DNA of 64,000 nucleotides from Ryuthela nishihirai (lineage: Eukaryota; Arthropoda; Arachnida; Araneae; Heptathelidae): contig JAWZYU010000013.1 in NCBI GenBank assembly GCA_038380435.1, forward strand, positions 66,544,446 to 66,608,445, given 5' to 3'. Positions 21,289 through 33,200 of the stretch are shown in pieces. Position numbers and translations under genes: made by a program. How positions within the stretch are numbered: position 1 is the stretch's first letter; the number at the start of each line of letters is the position of its first letter. The notes under the pieces were generated by a model that saw only the letters and a program-made list of their open reading frames with translations, made no database searches and was not told the origin of the DNA.

Positions 21289-24200
21289 GTAAGTGAAATA
21301 ATAATTTGTATTAAAATTAATAAGTAAAAGTAAGTTTTAAAAGCATTTTAATGCTTTAAGACTTATCCTTCTGTTTAAATGCATTTTATAAATTTATTAC
21401 AAATATTTATAATTTAGAAAGCCAGTTTGCAATTTGGCTTTTTAAATAACAAATTTAGAAAAACTGTTCTTGTAGCGTGGGCTTCCTTAGATGTCGGCGA
21501 TAGAATTTCTTGAAAGAGTCCTGGTGAATTAAATGTTCTGCATTAAGAAGATCAGTTCAGCGTTTTCTTGCATAAAGTTTAATACATATTTACAGGCTAT
21601 ATTTTGAAAAACAGGCAAAAATATTAAATAAATCTAGCTATGAATATGGAATTTTGCTACGACCCGTATATTATTTTTATTTGCCTTAATATTATATAAA
21701 AATACCAGCACTCTCTTTTTATTGCCCAGGTGATGAGGACGTATCGCACAGAAGTCCAAGCCACATAACTAATGTATCTGGTGAAGATACCCCAAGAGAG
21801 GAAAACTTGGAATTAGAGTTTAATGATGAAGAAGTTGTTAGAGAATTTATGGATTTGCTAGATATACTGTCTCTGAGGAAAAGTGGCAGAGAAATATTGG
21901 AGAGAAGAGATGGTGGAAGAGGAGCAGTCAATAATACAATGAGGGAGAAAAATATGCGGAGTGTGGAAATGCGTGGAGGAGTAAATGACGGAACTGGCAA
22001 CGCTTCAAAGAGGAAGTTGGAGGAAGAAGAAAGTGAGATAGAAAAGGAGCTTGGGGAAGAAGAAAGTGAGATGGAAAAGGAGCTTGGGGAAGAAGAAAGT
22101 GATATAGAAAAGGAGCTTGGGGAAGAAGAATGTGAGATAGAAAAGGAGCTTGAGGAAGACGAAAGTGAGATAGAAAAGGAGCTTGAGGAAGAAGAAAGTG
22201 AAGAAGAGAAGGAGCTTGGGGAAGAGAAGGGTTGGACTGAAGATGCAACTGAAATGGTGAGTGAAAAAGAATCAAATGTTGCACACCTAAAAAAATAGCA
22301 TTTGTATTGCAATTATACAAGTAGTATCTTATTTGGGGATTCTGACGTAATGTTAAAGTATAGGGAAATTAATGTTAATCTGTAGCAGAATTTGCTAAAG
22401 GTGAGTGATAAATTAATTTGTCTGGTGTTATGCTGCAAAAATTCGTAAAAAAACGAGAATAACTAGCGTTTTTTTTCCGCGCTTGAGAAACTAATTTAAA
22501 TTTTTTTTGTAAGATGAGTTTTAAACTAAATTTTGAAAATGATGACGATTATGTGTTACATGAAAACGACTGAAATGAGTTGAAAAATTAAGAAGTAGAG
22601 AGTGAAGTAGGTTGGAGATTTGGGTATGAATGATGGTGTGTGTGTGTGTGTATTATAAAAAATTAAAGTAAAAGATTTGAAATGATGAATTTATTTTAGT
22701 TAAAAGAGAAAAATAAATATATATTAGAAATGAAAAGTGAAGTGGGTTGGAGATTTTAAACTAATTTGGGAATATATAAAAATATGACTGTAGAGAAGAG
22801 AAGAAAAATGATCTTGTTATTGTACTTTGTAAAAAAACGTTGAAGTTCAAATTTCGGATTTTTCTCGAAATCTATAACCCGGATTTCCTCTAGGCGCAAA
22901 TTTGTAGAGCTCTAGTATTTCTGCATCATAGTTAGAATTAGCGTGATTCCCTCTCAGTCCACCGTCAGTCAGTTAGTCGTCGATCACTCACAATCGTTTA
23001 TACTGCATACAGGGTAATTCAGTTAAGCGTGTACAAACTTCTGGGAAGGGTAGGTTGCAGAAAGACGAATCGGAATCATATAGCAATGCAGGGTCGGTAA
23101 CGGCATCTTCACGCGGTAGATGGCGTTGTATGGCCGCGGGACTGCACAAAGTCCTCGCAGGTAACCATCATTCGCGAACCGCCCGCAAAGAGGGAGTAGG
23201 ATGGCCGATTACACAAAGGTGGAGTTGGCTGATATGCATCTCGCATACGGGGCTGCGGAATGCAATGAGTGAGCCGCTGTGCGTGTACCAGGAACGGTAC
23301 CCGATGAGGTGTACCAGGAACGGTACCCGATGAGGTGTACTTCCAACCACCAGATGTTTGCACGGCTGTATCGGAGGTTATGTGACACTGGTTCCTTCCA
23401 GAGACCTTCCAGGAGTCGGGAACGATGGGCACGGACCCCTGACATGGAGGAGAATGTGCTACGCAATACAGAAGACACTCGAAGGTGCCAGTACTCGAGC
23501 AATCGCCACACCAGGTCGGTCTTTCCCAATTCACCGTATGGAGGATTATGCATGATAACCAATTGCATCCATATCATGTGCAGCGCGTCCAGACACTGAA
23601 GCCTGAGGATTACCCACAGCGCATTGCATTTGTACAATGGTACAGTCGCTCAAAAAAGTATCCGAACGCTATAGTTGACTAAAGAATTCAGAAAAAATAT
23701 CTGGCAACGATTTTTTTTAGAAATTAGTGATCTGGCAACCTTCGTTCACGTGACACGAAGGTTACCAGATCACTAATTTCTAAAAAAAATCGTTGCCAGA
23801 TATTTTTTCTGAATTCTTTAGTCAACTATAGCGTTCGGATACTTTTTTGAGCGACTGTGCCTGCAGGAGAGTGCGGCAGAACCCCAATTTCCTGCTTCTG
23901 TGCTATTCACAGACGAGGCATGCTTTACACGGGAAGGAAACTTCAATGCACATAACGTGCATGCATGGGCGGTGAAGAACCCCCATGGTACATGAACACG
24001 GGCAGCACAGAACGGTTTTGCTGTAAATTTTTGCTCCGGCATTGTCGGGGACCACTTAATAGGCCCATACCTCATACCTGTTCGTCTGGACGGAAGGAGT
24101 TACTGGATATTTCTGGAGGACGTCTTGACAGAACTTTTGGATGGACAACATATCCCTCAGTCGCTGCGCCATGCAATGTGGTTCCAGCACGATGGAGCCC

Positions 24201-27200
24201 CTGCTCATTTCAGCCATGAAGTTCGTCAACACTTAAACGGGAAATTTGGACAACAGTGGATCGGGCGTGGTGGTTCCATTCATTTGCCTGCAAGATCGCC
24301 GGACCAATCATGCCTTGATTACTTCTTCTGGAGTTACATCAAAGGACTGGTGTTCGACAACCCCATTGAAAGTGCTGAGGACCTTGTCGCACGCATCTCC
24401 CTAGCTGCATCGGAAGTCCGAGACACGCCAGGAATCTTCCAGAATGTACGTGATTACATTCGCCGACGATGTCAGGCCTGTGTTACAGCTCGTGGTCGCA
24501 ACTTCGAACACCTTCTGTGACCTCTGTGCATTTCGCAAATGTACCTATTTTGATTAATAAAAAGCATTTTGTTCACTTAGGTGCTGCTCTTTCATTCACG
24601 TCCTCTCTGTACACTAGCACATGTTGATGCCGTTACCGACCCTGCATTGCTATATGATTCCGATTCGTCTTTGTGCAACCTACTCCTCTCAGAAGTTTGT
24701 ACATGCTTAACTGAATTACCCTGTATATTAGATGTATGTATGTATGTATGTATGTATGTATGTATGTATGTTTCTATTAGAGGTATGCATGCATATGTAT
24801 ATTGTACAATATGTAAGTATGCATTCTAATGAGCCTACTAATGGATTTGGTTTTGGCATACTGATCCCAAATATTAAAAACGTTAAGGATATTTATATAC
24901 ATCATAAATGACATCAGATCTTCACTCAGGACATGCTAACATTTGAAAACAGAGTGATTATTACCTTGGTGTCGTGGAGGCAATGAGATATGTTCATATA
25001 CATAGTCACTGATATGCATAATAAAAAAAAAAACTTTAGTTTCTGCGGAAGAGTAAAAATGGATTTATCGTTCTCCTTTAACAAATTAAATAAATATTGA
25101 AAAGGGTAATTCATCATCCTTTTTGGCAAATATATATATACGTATGTGATTTAGACTCTTGTTGAGTTTCTCACCTGGCCAATTATCGTTTTTTCATATA
25201 AGTATTAGTTGTTGTCAAACAAAGATCTCTCTTCCAGGCATGCTTCTGCATTCAATACATAAACATGTAGAAATTGAAACAAAGAGATGAATCAGAATAA
25301 ATGAAGAAAATGATTGGGGATTCGGAGTTATATAGGAGTGTTTATTTAAGTTTCCTTGGGATTAACAACAGAAATTTAGTAGTTTGAGCAATGGTCTCCA
25401 TCCCCACCAACCTTCTCTAAGCCTCAGGGGTCCTTCCGACCTGACCATTTAGCTCCTTGTGTGCAAACGAAGTACCATTCAGAGGAAAACCAACTCTGTA
25501 CAACCCAGGGCAGTCCCATTCCCCTATTATACAGATTTTCAAAGAATTCATGTCAGGAGACAGGAACAGTCTAGAAAATTTACTGAACTCTCATTCATGT
25601 TTTTCAAACTATTTACTGACAGAGTTAGCATGATGGACAGTTATTGCCTTTTGATCCTGAAATTTTCCATTTCATTTAGATAAGAAACGAAATATATCAA
25701 GTTTTACCTACATCATATAGCTGATATTTTAGAGCATCATATGCATAACAGTCATGATCTCCTTCACTTAATGACTTAGTCCTCGTGTAAATGAGCGACC
25801 CAATCGTTTTTGTATGTTAAACCACATCATGGTGGTGTCCTTATAGGAATGAATGTAAAGCTGTGCGTGACTGAATTTGTTGTTTAAATAAGCTGTTGCG
25901 TTTTATCGACCCTTCAGAAGTATTAGTGGATACAATAAAAACAAATATTTTGTCGTGTTTTATCGATCGTATATTATTCAGATGCTTTTCTTTTGTTCTA
26001 GGGACGATATACTCTTCTTTCAGTGGAAGATGAAGATTGTTCCAATCAGTTGAGACTTTTGTATCAGATTTATTTGGCTCCTGTGGAAGATGAGTTGCCT
26101 GCATCCAATAAACATCGAGTGCCGAGGTTTACAATCATACCACATGGTAAGTATCAGTTGATGATACAGAAAGCGATTAAAATTCGAAGAACAGTATAAT
26201 ATTTAGAAGTAATTTTTTATTTTGCTCAAATGCTGTAAAGAATATCATTCGAAATAAATAATTCTAGTTTGGAAAGTTATTGTGTGATTTAGATTATTGG
26301 TAAACATAATTTTAGGTTCTTTTAGATTGTAACATCAAAGTTTGGTTAGAATGCATAATTTATTGAGGAGAAACGTATATAACATAAATGTCTACATAGA
26401 AAAACAGTACGCGGAAATTGCTTGATATACATAATGCAACAAATCCGATTATATATATATATACCCCCTCAAGCAGCTGCTTGCCACAGAGGTCTGACAG
26501 GAGCCTGTCAGTTTATATGCCACAGTAGAAGACCTGAGAGGATGGCATACCTCAGCAGAAAAATAATACGAACATCCATGCCTTATCCGGGGCTCGAACC
26601 CAGGTCCCTTAGATCAGCAGCCAAGCGCGCTAACCACTCGGCCACTTTGACAAATTTATGACCATCAGTGAATAGCGTGGTAGTAGGTCTAAAGTACTAG
26701 TAATAGCGAGAAGGTAACTCTTGACTCTCTTCTTTCATCCAATTGCGATGCGTGTTGAGTTTAAGGCATATGAAACAAAGTCACTGAATTTTGCCATCTA
26801 TGTAATAAAAGGTGTCTGTCTGTCTGTCTGTGGCAGCCATAACTCATCGGGAAATCAACGTACATGCTTCACATTTTCAGAGAACGTTTCTGGTTGTGGT
26901 CCGGATTGCAGTGCCAAATTTCAGGTCAAAAGTCCGAAGGGGGGGGAGGGGGTCTTGCTCGAACGAAAAATATTTACCATGCTATTCCTACGGGAAACGA
27001 CAATCGCTGTCAAATTTACTATTGCCATTTTCTGCTCCCTAACTGTGAAAGTAAAGTGTTAAAATCATGGAGAGGGGGAGTCGCCCTTACTATATCTTAA
27101 CATAGGTCGCTAGTGTAGCCGCGCAGAACGGCGGTAGCCATGTTCTTTCTACTCAGAAAGTCGTACGCTGCACGTCAATTGTAATGTATCTGAATGCTTT

Positions 27201-30200
27201 ATACGAATATTGCTCAATAAAATCGCAATTGTTTCATGTACAAAAAAGGTATTATTTCGACGAATATGGCTAAATCGATTTTTTTTTCTTGGAAGGTCAA
27301 GAGATATTTAACATATATATATATAAAAATATTTTTTTCCGCTTTAGTTTTTCTTTTGTTTACGTTTTTAAACACAGTTCACACTTAAAGATAATAATAA
27401 CAAATTACATATCAAATGAAAGCTATATCATCTTTTTTCATGAAATAGAGACTGAATTCCTCTCCTCTGCATAATATTTCAAAGTTCTATCGTTGTTTAA
27501 TCAAACATCTAATTTTTCCATTAAATTATTATTTTAATATTTATAGCACTTCACAGTTAGATTTTCATCAACATTGGGCATAATTTATCATGAAATATTC
27601 TAGCGTCCATAACTCTTTAAATACTTAACGAATATTGGTCAAAATCCAAATTTAAATAGATTTAATTACGATTTTTAATTTATCTTTAGTCAAATGTTTT
27701 CATTAAATGCATATTTTAGAAATTACAGAGCTTCGAAATTAGATTCTCATTGGAACAGGGAAATTCTCTAGTGTTTCGGTAAGGTACATCAAAAACATAG
27801 GAAATGACGAATGATCTCAGTATCACATTTTCCCCTGTTTGTTGATTTCTTTTCCCTTTCTATGAATTTATAAGAACACTTTATTTCATCAGTTTACATT
27901 AAAAACACTGAGAAAATTTCTTAACCCTTCCTACCGCCTTCCGCTAGGCCTAACTACACTACTGTCATAAATTTTTGAAATGACGAAAATGTTTTCAATT
28001 TACAAAGCAAAACTTTAGCATTACTTCTCACCCATGAAATGATATCCTTTTGATCTTTTTCGCAAGATCATTACTGTAATCAAACGCGTTACCCAAATCC
28101 ATTTTTTCAATTCAATCTGTCGTTCTTTAACACAGTGATAACAAGATTACAAATAGCGACAATATGGCGACGCTCGGTTACAGGTTTCAAGCGATATGGC
28201 GTCTCCCTGTCTTCCTACCTCCATGGTTAAAATAGTATTTAAATCCTCTGCTGCAAATCTGATGCAGTTGCCAGATTCCCCACATTTCCAAAAGCATTAT
28301 TTAGGCGTTCCATTGCAGCTAGGGATCTGATTTTCTAACCAAAAATGGGATCGAGCAGGGGGAACCCACCTACGAAATTTCGAACCTACGGGAATTACAG
28401 AATGCCAAAATCTGACGAAATAAATATTTCTCTGGTTTGCCACGGGCTCTGAGAGCGCGCGCCGAGACAGCAATGGCCTTTGCAATATCGGGAAATTCTT
28501 CGTGTTCAAACTGTGATAAAATGTCGGGGGGGGGGGGGGGAATCCACTAACCTTTAGTGCAAGAAACAACAGAATATGCATATTAAAAGCGAGACACGAC
28601 CGTTTGTTTAGAAACGAAACCCGGGCCAAGTGAGAACCTGTTTTTTAAACCAATCTCCGGGCCATACGGAGGACGCTGTGCAGAAAATGTGGACCGTGTG
28701 AACGAATATCACGGGAGCCACAGGGTAGCAAAATCTGTGGTAACGGAAATAAAATCTCGATAGCTTACGCAGAAATTAAGTCACGGGCTGTGATGAGTGC
28801 TCGCTGACGTCAACAACAATCCGGGCAAATTTCTTCCTGTTGAAAATCTGTGCTAAAGGGGGGGGGGGGGTAAGTTATCTTACAAAATTTACCTTTAATG
28901 CAGTGAAAATAAGAATATACAGGTTAAAAGTGACACCCGGGCAGCGCTGGGTACGTTCAGCTAGTCTATGTAATAAAAGGAGGTATCTGTCTGTGAGTCT
29001 GTCTGTGGCAGCCATAACTCATCGGGCACACCAGAGACATTCGGACCACACCAGAGACATTCTAAAATTTTCTGAGAATGTCTCTGGTGTGGTCCGAATT
29101 GCAGTGCCAAATTTCAGGTTGAAAGTCCAAGAGGGGGGGGGGGGTTGCTAGAACCAAAGATATTTGCCATGCTATTCCTACGGGAAACGAGAATCGCTAT
29201 CAAATTTACTGTTGCCATTTTCTGCTCCCTAACTATGAAAGCAAAGATTTAAAATAGCATTTAAATCTTCTGCTGTAAATCTGATGCCATTGCCAGATTT
29301 GACACATTTCTAAAAGCATTATTTAGGCGTTCCATTGCAGCTCAGGACCTGATTTTCTAATCAAAATTAGGTCGGATAGGGGGAACCCGCGTACGAAATT
29401 TCGCACCTTTCCGTGAAGTACGTCGGGAATTACAGAATGCCAAAATCTGACCCAATAAATATCTGGAGCGTTTGTCACTGGCTCTGAAAGCGCGCGCCGA
29501 GTCAGCAATGATTTTTGCAACAACGGGAAATTCTTCATGTTCAAACTATGATAAAATGTCGGGGAGGGGGGATACTCACAAAACTAACCTTTAGTGCAGG
29601 AAACAACAAAATATGCAGATTTAAAGTGAGACACGAGCTGTCACAATTTGTGTAGAAACGAAGCCACGGGCCAAGTGAAAAACTGATTTCTAAACCAATC
29701 ACCGGGTCATACGGGGGACGCTGTGCAGGAAATTTGGACCATGCGAACGAATATCACAGGAGCCATAGGGCGGCGAAATTTGTGGTAACGGAAATAAAAT
29801 CTCGATAGCTTACGCATAAACTAAGCCACGGGCTACGAGGAATGCTCGCTATCGTCAACAACGACCGAGTAAATTTATTCCTGTTGAAAAATTATGCTAA
29901 AATGTTGGGTGGGGGGGATGTTCAAAATTTACCTTTAATGCAGTAAAAATATGAATATACAGGTTAAAAATGACACCGGGGCAGCGCTGGGTACGTTCAG
30001 CTAGTCTGTATAATAAAATATGTTTTTCTGTCTGTGAGTCTGTGAGTCTGTCTGTGTGTCTGTCTCCCTGTGGCAGCCATAACTCATCGGGAAATCAACG
30101 TACACCCTCCAACTTTTCAGAGGACGTTTCTGATTGTGGTCCGGATTGCAGTGCCAAATTTCAAGTCGAACCTCCAAGAGGGGGGCTTGCTGGAACCAAA

Positions 30201-33200
30201 AATATTTACCATGTTATTCCTACGGGAAACGAGAATCGCTATCAAATTTACTGTTGCCATTTTCTGCTCCCTAACTATGAAAGTAAAGATTGAAAATAGC
30301 ATTTGAATGTTCTGCTGCAAATCTGATGCCTTTGCCAGATTCCCCACATTTCCAAAAGCAATATTTAGGGGTTCCATTGCAGCTAGGGACCAGATTTTCT
30401 AATCAAAAATGGGATCGGGCACGGGGAACCCGCCTGCGAAATTTGGGACCTTTCGGTGATGTACGTCGGAGATTACAGAATGCCAAAATCTGACGAAATT
30501 AAAATATCTCGATCGTTTGCCATGGGCTTTGAGAGCGAGCGCCGAGTCAGCAATGACCTTTGCAACACCGGGAAATTCTTCGTGTTCAAACTGTGATAAA
30601 ATGCCGGGGGGGGGGGATATTGACTAACTTTTAGTGCAGGAAACAACAGAATATGCAGATTAAAAGTGAGATACGAGCTGTCACAATTTCTGTAGAAATG
30701 AAGCCACGGGCCAAGTGAGAACCTGATTTTTAAACCAATCACCGGGCAACATGGGGGATGCTGTGCAGGAAATTTGGACCGTGCGAACGAATATCACGGG
30801 AGCCATAGGGTAGCAAAATCTATGGTAATGGAAATAAACACTCGATAGCTTACGCAGAAACTAAGCCACGGGCTATGAGGAGTGCTCGCTGACGTCAACA
30901 ACAATCCGGGCAAATTTATTCCTGTTGAAAATCTGTGCTAAAGGGGGGGGGGTGATCTTACAAAATTTACCTTTAATGCAGTGAAAATAAGAATATAAGT
31001 TTAAAAGTGACACCCGGGCAGCGCCGGGTAAGTTCAGCTAGTCTATATGTATAATAAAATAAGATGTCTGTGTGTGTCTGTGGCAGACATAACTAATCTA
31101 GAAATTATCATGCACACTTCAAATTTTCAGAGAATGTTTCTCGTTGTGGTGTGGATGGCAGTGCCAAATTTCAGGACGAAAGTCCAAGAGGGGGTCTTTC
31201 TAGAAGCAAATAATACTTACCATGGTATTCCTACGGGAAACGAGAATCGCTGTCAAATTTATTGTTGCCATTTACTGTTCCCTAACTGTGAACGTAAAGA
31301 TTTAAAACAGCATTTAAATCTGCTGTCTTTGCCAGATATCCCACGATTCCAAAGGCATTATTGAGGTGTTCCATTGTAGCTAGGGACATGATTTTATAAC
31401 CCAACATGGGGTCAGGCAAGAGGAACCAACCTACGAAATTTTGTGACTTTTCGGTTAAGTACGTCGTGAATAATATGGAATGCCAAAATCTGATGAAATA
31501 AATATCTCGATCGTTTGCCACGGGTTCTGAGAGCGCGCGCCGAGTCAGCAATGACCTTTACCACACTGGAAAATTCTTAGTGTTCAAACTGTAATAAAAT
31601 ATGTGGGTGGGGAATACTTAAAAAAACTAACCTTTAGTGCAGGAAACAACAGAATATGCAGATTAAAAGTGAGACACGAGTTGGCACAATTTGTGTATAA
31701 ACGAAGCAACGAGCCAAATGGGAACATGATTTTTAAACCAATCACTGGGGCATACGGGGGGGGGGGGGGGCGCTGTGCTAGAAATTTGGACCGTGTGGAA
31801 GAATGTCACGGTAGTCATAAAGCGACAAAATCTGTGGTAATGTTATGAACCCTCCTAGTATACATTTAGGGCGACACAACATTTGGGCCATGATGCGTTC
31901 TTTGCTGCAAAAAACAAGGAAAATTCCACGACCCACAACCAAATTAATAGACATTTGTAATAATGAGAACTTAGATAATTTTTCAGTTAACAATAAAATA
32001 CACATTTATTAACAAAATTACTTTCAAACATTCTACATATACGTAGTTCCCACTTTTGGGACAGATTCAACAATGCCTCTAGCATGTTGAATTAAGGGAA
32101 TTTTGTAAGTTTATTAATCAACATTCATTAATCAACAGTTCATGATGAGCTACTTGCTCGTGACTCTAACCATCCTTAACAGTTAAGACGGTTCCACTCT
32201 GGACACCGTGACGGCCATTCACAGAAATACATTCGAGTGAAAAAGAAAAAGCGGAGCCAGATTCATTAAAGTCCCCCTTACCTTGTCAAGACAAGTCAGG
32301 AGTCCCTCAGGAAGGCAATCACTGGGCCCCTGTGCTCCAAGTCGCTGGGAGCCCAGTATGTGTACCCCTGTGCTCCAAGTCGCTGGGAGCCCGGGCTGCT
32401 TAGCGCTTTCTCCGCACATATACTGTTTACACTTTGGGGTTCTGCTCACAGGAGAGGATCATTTCTGTCGACCACACAGCCTGGACGAGAAGAAAAGACT
32501 AAATTTTCAAAAAAATGTTTTTCATCTCTTTTCGCTGACCTCCTCGCGGAGGTCACCTTGTTGACCCGTCGTGGATGATGCCTATTGGTTGAGCTGGACA
32601 AGGTGCGAGAAAGCACCCATCTGTTGTTTTTCTGTTTACCACACCGGAGCACGTAGCTCAGTACTGGTGCCTGAGGGGAACCAACGGATCCATCGAATGT
32701 TCTATGCAGCGGCAACTGTTCCTCAGCAAGTGCTGAATGAAGAGAAATGTCATAATTCAAATTGAAGGCGATTTTCGCTGCTGTCCTTTCACTCAAGAAG
32801 TCCTGGCCACGTCATAAAATCACGTGGGCATGACAGTAACGGAAATAAAAAATCTCGATAGCTTACGCAGAATCTAAGCCACGGGCTATGAGAGAGCTTC
32901 CTGGCGTCAGGAACGATCCAAGCAAACACCGGGCAGTTTTCTTCCTGTTAAAAATCTGTGCTAAACTGACGGGGGGGGGAGGTGAATACAAAATTTATTT
33001 AAAGCAGTGAAAATAAAAATATACATGTTAAAAGTGACACCCGGGCAACGCCGGGTACGTTCAGCTCTTTATTATTATTATTGTGGCGATACCCTATTGG
33101 AAGGTGCTCTGTTGAAGGATGATTCGCTACTAAGTTTTTACAGTTTTTGCCAAAAGTGCTGCAATCTGAAGGAGCATAAAGCCAGAAAATTAATTTTCTC

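Larger units (their letters stand above)
23010..24723 (+). mobile_element. Mariner-like transposon with 98-bp TIRs, transposase broken
   Basis: Inverted repeats of about 98 bp (23010-23106 and 24626-24723) begin CAGGGTAATTCAGTTAAGC and are flanked by TA. The transposase reads from an N-terminal helix-turn-helix-like block (YTKVELADMHLAYGAAECN near 23206, resembling the DUF4817-type domain) to a C-terminal part ending at 24520. Catalytic-core blocks are LFTDEACFTREGNF (23908 region), WFQHDGAPAHFS and ARSPDQSCLDYFFWSYIKGL. Damage includes a stop after AECNE, a tandem 26-bp duplication, an inserted MITE at 23643-23857, and TGA near 23994. It sits in the intron between exons 2 and 3. Confidence 0.88.

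Noticed and set aside
21719..22320. Long minus-strand frames of 197 and 130 codons rich in Ser/Phe and Pro/His
   Set aside because: They are shadows of the acidic 33-bp repeat in exon 2; the + strand frame has correct splice sites and joins the CHAT domain in phase.
26797..33066. Protein-coding interpretation of the many frames with recurring phrases in the repeat units
   Set aside because: The phrases recur because the DNA units are tandem copies; frames differ between units and none resembles a known protein.
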